Shown here: positions 59,103 through 64,000 of the stretch, piece after piece
Numbering within the stretch: position 1 is the stretch's first letter
Layout of the letters: the number at the start of each line of letters is the position of its first letter
Origin: Gossypium raimondii
Lineage: Eukaryota > Streptophyta > Magnoliopsida > Malvales > Malvaceae
Direction: 5' to 3'
NCBI RefSeq assembly: GCF_025698545.1
Contig: NC_068571.1
Location: 40,333,733-40,397,732, forward strand
DNA: 64,000 nt
Made by a program: the position numbers and the translations under genes
Notes under the pieces: model-generated
What the model was told of the DNA's origin: nothing
Database searches by the model: none
Seen by the model: only the letters and a program-made list of their open reading frames with translations

Positions 59103-60166
59103 CTTAATATTCTAATAGAGGGATTTTATTAAGATCATTCCATCTCACCAATTATGGTTTATTTTAGTCCCTTTAGCCATTTAATTGATCTCATCAATTA
59201 ATGTGGTTTATCATTAACAAATTTTAACATATTTAAAATTTGGCATGCTTTAGACATCCATAGCATTTCATACATGAATAAAGCTATAAATAAATGAAAT
59301 AGTTATAACCCATAAACTAATGTGGTGCAACCCAAGCCAATGGGAGAACCAAAAGGAAACCTAACGGTGTAAGCCGTTTCTCAAACTATCGGTCCACACT
59401 GGTTGACCCATCTTCCTTCTCGACTAGCCCACGCAACTCTTGTAGATTACAATATGTAGAAACTCGTTTTACATATGAGGGAGTAAGATGAGAAGAGAAA
59501 TACAAGAGAATAGAAGTAAGGCACAACACGCAGGCCGTATTTATAAAATTACAACCTTTTATCAAATGGGCCGTCGGGCTATAACTATGCATTTCAAACA
59601 CCGTGCATGTCAAAAATAGCATACATAATTAAACAAATTGTTAAGGTGAATTATAACATATCCTTTCAACTTTTATGGCCCACCAAGTTTTATTTATTAT
59701 AAAACATACTTTAAGAAGATGGGGGCTGAGGCGGTAGAGGGAGCGGGCCGAGCCACTGCGGTATGGACCAAGGGTGTGGGGGCGGATCCCCCGCGGTACG
59801 AACCGCATACCCCATTCAAATTAAACCTCACGATTTGATAACTTTTATCAACAAAATCGTGTTTTCAGGATTTTAATCCTTGAGGTTTCATGCTGGAACA
59901 ACCCTTGTTCCACTAACTAGTTAACTCTTACTGGAAACTGTCAACACCACCGTCGCACCGTTATAGATCTATTAACACTTAACAGTAATAACATAAAACC
60001 GAATAGGCCATAACACCATGATTAATATTTAATCCATTGTCAGGAGGAACGGTTATCAGGTTACTCTTAAATGATTTAAACAGTCGGGAACTAAATAAAA
60101 TTAAAGCATGCATCTTATACAATTGCATCACCCAAGTATTTAAACCCGAGTCCGTATCACACAAGT
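59103..60166 (-). mobile_element. Internal leader of the Copia-like element, noncoding
   Basis: On the minus strand this follows the primer binding site and should be the internal region. No gag or pol is visible. A GC-rich island at 59715-59815 contains GCGGTACGAACCGC and GGGGGCGGATCCCCC. The opposite LTR is not seen, so the element is truncated. Confidence 0.45.
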
Positions 60167-60180
60167 GGCTCTGATACCAC
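60167..60180 (-). other. Primer binding site (tRNA-iMet type)
   Basis: The minus strand reads TGGTATCAGAGCC one base after the LTR end. TGGTATCAGAGC is the standard initiator-tRNA-Met primer site of Copia elements and fixes the orientation as minus. Confidence 0.85.
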
Positions 60181-61680
60181 TGTTGGAACGCCAGCACCCC
60201 TACGGCGTAGTAGAAAAATAAAACACTCGGTGATCCTAACCACGGGTCCATGTGTGAGGAACGAATCGGGGTAAAAAGGGTTTCGAAATTACCGAATGGT
60301 GATTCTGAGTAGAAAGCGTCGCCTCGATAATGAGTAATCTGGTTTACTATCGAATCAAGCCATAATCATTGATGACTCAGACCTCTACGTAATCCACTCA
60401 ATTGACTATGAACAAAAGAAATCCCCAAACAGTTTTGAAGAAGACTTTTCTTTGACGGCTGCTAGACCCACCAAGCAAAGAAAAACGAGATTTTATATCT
60501 TATTATTTTAGGGTTTCTCAAAATTAAATAAATATAATAATATTTAAAAAATTGAATATTATAATTACATTAATTATAATAAAGATTTCGATAAACTATA
60601 TTTATTTATATACGAACCAAAATCATATTCTCATTATGTGTACAACAACCTTGTACATATAATGTGTTCGATATTTGATTAGCCAATTAAATTAATTCTA
60701 TAATTAATTTAATTCATGCGACAACCAAACACAATACCAATTATGTTTTACTCTGTTCATTTCAACTATAGGGTGTGACCCTATAGGTTCTTGTAACGTT
60801 AGCAGTAATGTTAGAACGATTCCAATGTTACAAATAATGAGTGGCACCTACCAATGCATCATTGCTACCTAAGTCACAAGAAATCATGATTCGACATAAC
60901 ATTTTTTTTATGATTAATCTTTTCATGCACTAATCCGTAAGTCCTTTATCTCTGGATTGGACACAAGTCATGGAATAGTCACACTTGTATAGTCTATTCC
61001 ATGTTCCTTGATATCTTAAGTAGACTATGATATACAAATAAGTATGACATCTCATATCAGCTTATTTGAGCATGACCATGCATTTCTAGTCTCACTCAAT
61101 CAAGTGGCCTAAGATATTACTCTCATTATGTAGGAGGGACTTATCCTATATCGATCAACCATATCCCTCTACATAGATTGTGGTATATCCAACATCAACC
61201 TTTATTGAACAACCAGTTACGGTGTACGTTTGACTGTATCAAAATATACAACTCACGATGTTGAGATTATGATGATCTCAAGTCTGAAGATCATATGCAT
61301 ATTAATCACTATGAGTAATGTCGTGACAATTACATAATAATCCAAGAAACATACTCATAACGGGTCAGTCCAATATGTTGCTCTCTAACACACATATTCA
61401 TGCATCGATTCTGACACTCCATATCAATGACAACTCTTTATCATCAATCAACTACATGATAGTCTTAATGCATTATCGTTGTCCTATCCAACAATAATAC
61501 TTGACTAAGGACCTTTTAAGAATAATCATATTATTCTCAGGACATTATTATAAAACAATTTATTTATACACATAGAAAAGAAACTGAAATAATAATGGTA
61601 ACGCCTTATATTAATAAACATGATAAATCAAGTATGTTATTATAACCATCCTATGATTGATCTTTGGGCATACTCTAACA
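60181..61680 (-). mobile_element. Copia-type LTR, 1500 bp
   Basis: On the minus strand it starts TGTTAGAGTATGCCC and ends CGTTCCAACA, next to the primer site. It is inserted in the reverse-transcriptase part of a LINE: the LINE reads up to KAYDRVEWNFLEALML just at 61681. The partner LTR is absent within the window. Confidence 0.8.
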
Positions 61681-63863
61681 TCTTTAACATCAAAGCTTCT
61701 AGAAAATTTCACTCCACCCTATCATACGCTTTGTTCATATCTAACTTGAGTGCCATAAGACCTTTCTTCCCGGTTCTTTTTTGTCTAAGTGTATGAAGAA
61801 TCTCATATGTAATGAACACATTATCCTAGATTAATCTATTTGGTACAAAGGCACTTTGGGCACCATCAATGCAATTGCCTATGATGCTCTTGAACCGATT
61901 CGCTATTATTTTGGCTACTATCTTATAGAGGACATTACAAAGATTAGTGGGTCTGAAATTTCCTAAGTTCATTGAATTAGAAACTTTAGGAATAAGTAAA
62001 ATATTCGTAAAATTACATCGATCCACAAGCATACCTCTGTTTAAAATTCCCAAGCGGTAATCTGTAACCTCGTCTCTTATGATATGCCAAAACTATTGGA
62101 AAAACAATACCGAAAAGTCATCCTCGCCCGACGCCTTTGTAGGACCCATCTCCTTAAAGGCCACAAAACCTCCACATTTGTATAATTTTTAATCAAAAGC
62201 AAGTTGTCATAATCAGAAATACATCTTTCAATCCCAGTAAGAATATGCTCATTATCCCTCCCCACCATTTGATGAAAAGAGATTTTGAAAATAATTCCTT
62301 ACAACTTCCTCCATCTCCTTTTCATTACAAGATACTCTTCCATCATCGTATCTTAAGTTGAGAATAGTATTCCTTCTTTATTTTTTATGTGGCATAATTA
62401 TGAAAGAAATTTATATTTTTATCCCTTAATTTCAACCAGTTCACCTGAGCTCTTTGCTCCCAATACATTTTGTCTTTATCAATCTTTAAATTAAGATGTA
62501 TTCTTGTATCAATCAATTTGTCCAAGCTTTCATTAGTTCTGTCTTTATCTAAGAGAAACTTTATTTTTTTTGTCAGCTTTTTCTTTTAACCTTCTCTTTT
62601 TTGTCTAATATCCATAGCCCATCTTGTGAGCCCAATTTATAAGAATTCCAATTCTGCAAAAATATCTCTACGATCAGCTTGCCATAATCGTTTGATCTCA
62701 TCCACACAACTTTCTTCCTTCACCCACCACGCTTCAAATTGAAATACCTTCCTAAACATGTTCTTTGATTCAATATTAGTATCCAGTAAAATGGGACAAT
62801 GATCGGAGAAAGAATACGGTAAATGATGAAAAGCTGTTGTTGGAAACATATCCCTCCATTCCAAGTTTGCCACACCCCTATCTAGCCTTTCACGTATATT
62901 AGTCTCCGGCAAATTCCCTCTTTCCCAAGTAAACCAAGTACCTAAGAAGTTAATATCCATCAGTTGACATCCCTCCAAAAATCCCCTAAACTTTGCCATC
63001 GTCCTTTCCTCTCTTGGCGCACCACCTACCTTTTTGAATGAATAAAGAATCTCATGAAAATTTCCACAGACCATCCATGGTAAACCTTGGCTTCAATTTA
63101 GTTTTTTCAGTATGCCCTAAGTAATCCCTCTATTCATCGCATAAGGGGAGCCATAAAAACCCGTAAGCCTCCATTCCTTGCCATCATTGTTATCCTTTAG
63201 AGTGACGTCAATATGATAGGCCAAAAAACTTTTTAAACATAAATTTGTAGTGTCCTTCCATGCCAAGCACAAACCTCCCCTCGAGCCCTCCGCTCCAATA
63301 TCAATTCCGTTTAGAAAACCACACTTCCTCCTTACATTTTCCATTCGTAACTTGCTTAGTTTAGTCTCCATAATGAAGACTATTTGAGGATTGTAAAGTT
63401 ACCTATGAATAGCCTGCGGGCTCCCTAATCCACGAACATTCTAGTTAAAGATTTTCATTGCAACCCATCGGCTTGCCCCTTGGCAGCCGCCTATAAAAAG
63501 TGGCTTTTTTCCACCTTTCTCCTATTCCTCACTATCACGGAACTTGTCTCTTCCCCTTCCATAGATTTTTCACTCTCCACTCTAGGCTGCTTTTTCCCAT
63601 ATCCACCTTCCATCACACACAAAACCGAATGTTGATCCATGGCGATTTGTTCTTGTAAAGTTGATTGTTCTACTTCCATATCCAAATTGCGATTTAAGTC
63701 TCCTTCCAAGTTCATTCCCAATATGGGGTCGATTGGGCCTCATCCCTCCTTCAAACACTCTCTCCCTTTTGTCACTACCCAACTCAGCCCATTCATAGCC
63801 ATTCCCCTACATTGTCTCTCCCCCTTCTTTAATATTATAATTTACTTTCTAATATATTTGTAA
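61681..63863 (-). pseudogene. LINE (non-LTR retrotransposon), broken, 5' part
   Basis: Read on the minus strand. An upstream segment (63491-63721) is unassigned. The endonuclease appears in two frames: METKLSKLRMENVRRKCGFL (63117-63371) and LMDINFLGTWFTWERGNLPE, then RLDRGVAN and SFSDHCPILL (62637-63074), carrying the usual plant LINE endonuclease motifs including SDH. Then come a linker (YWEQRAQVNWLKLRD), GPTKASGEDDF, and the reverse-transcriptase start LLIPKVSNSMNLGNFRPTNL, IIANRFK and AQSAFVPNRLI (61826-62053). It ends at [13 protein letters not shown] where the Copia LTR lies. Several stops and shifts show it is dead. The YADD-containing half is not in the window. Confidence 0.85.
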
Positions 63864-64000
63864 ATTTTTATATAATTTTTAACTTCTTTTATTTATAAAA
63901 TATTATTTATATTAAATATGTTATATATTATATTATATTATTTTTTAATTTATAAAAAATAAATGTGTTTATATTCTTTTGCAACGAACGTGAAAAAGAA
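63864..64000. other. AT-rich window end
   Basis: Low-complexity TATTATATTA runs. Nothing further recognised. Confidence 0.5.

Overview
The window is plant nuclear DNA from a eudicot. The gene models, the AT-rich intergenic DNA and above all the repeat families point to cotton (Gossypium, Malvaceae); this is judgement from the sequence and memory of such repeats, not a database match. Four intact protein-coding genes sit in a background of nested, mostly dead transposable elements.

Layout. 1-6615: a decayed Mutator-like (MULE) module. The 3' end of a mudrA-type transposase on + faces a plant-mobile-domain (PMD) pseudogene on -, and a 3.1 kb solo LTR is inserted in the last codons of the PMD gene. 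6616-18691: one complete insertion of a Ty3/Gypsy Tat/Ogre-like retrotransposon (two LTRs, 5-bp target duplication, gag, remnants of pol, two tandem-repeat arrays). 20521-21531 (-): LUX/PCL1-like GARP transcription factor of the circadian evening complex, with an evening-element pair upstream. 22690-34010: a second decayed MULE whose candidate terminal regions share a hairpin motif. It contains a hAT-type MITE with an 8-bp target duplication, a 3.4 kb solo LTR and other LTR pieces.

34527-35149 (+): small chloroplast-targeted membrane protein. 36272-41817 (-): eight-exon Pumilio (APUM) RNA-binding protein, convergent with the previous gene and about 1.1 kb from it. 42430-55200: LTR fragments, MITEs, RNase H scraps of non-LTR elements and a fragment of a xyloglucanase-inhibitor/basic 7S globulin-like gene. 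55469-56554 (+): RDUF-type RING-H2 E3 ubiquitin ligase. 57480-64000: LTR pieces, then a Copia-type LTR inserted in a LINE (both on -).

The four intact genes have unrelated roles (clock transcription, plastid membrane, mRNA control, ubiquitination), so the window shows no operon-like or clustered pathway. I found no convincing undescribed system. The most informative signals are the nested-insertion history, the MULE/PMD composite, the hairpin-bearing ends of the second MULE, the two tandem arrays in the Tat element and the inverted evening-element pair at LUX.
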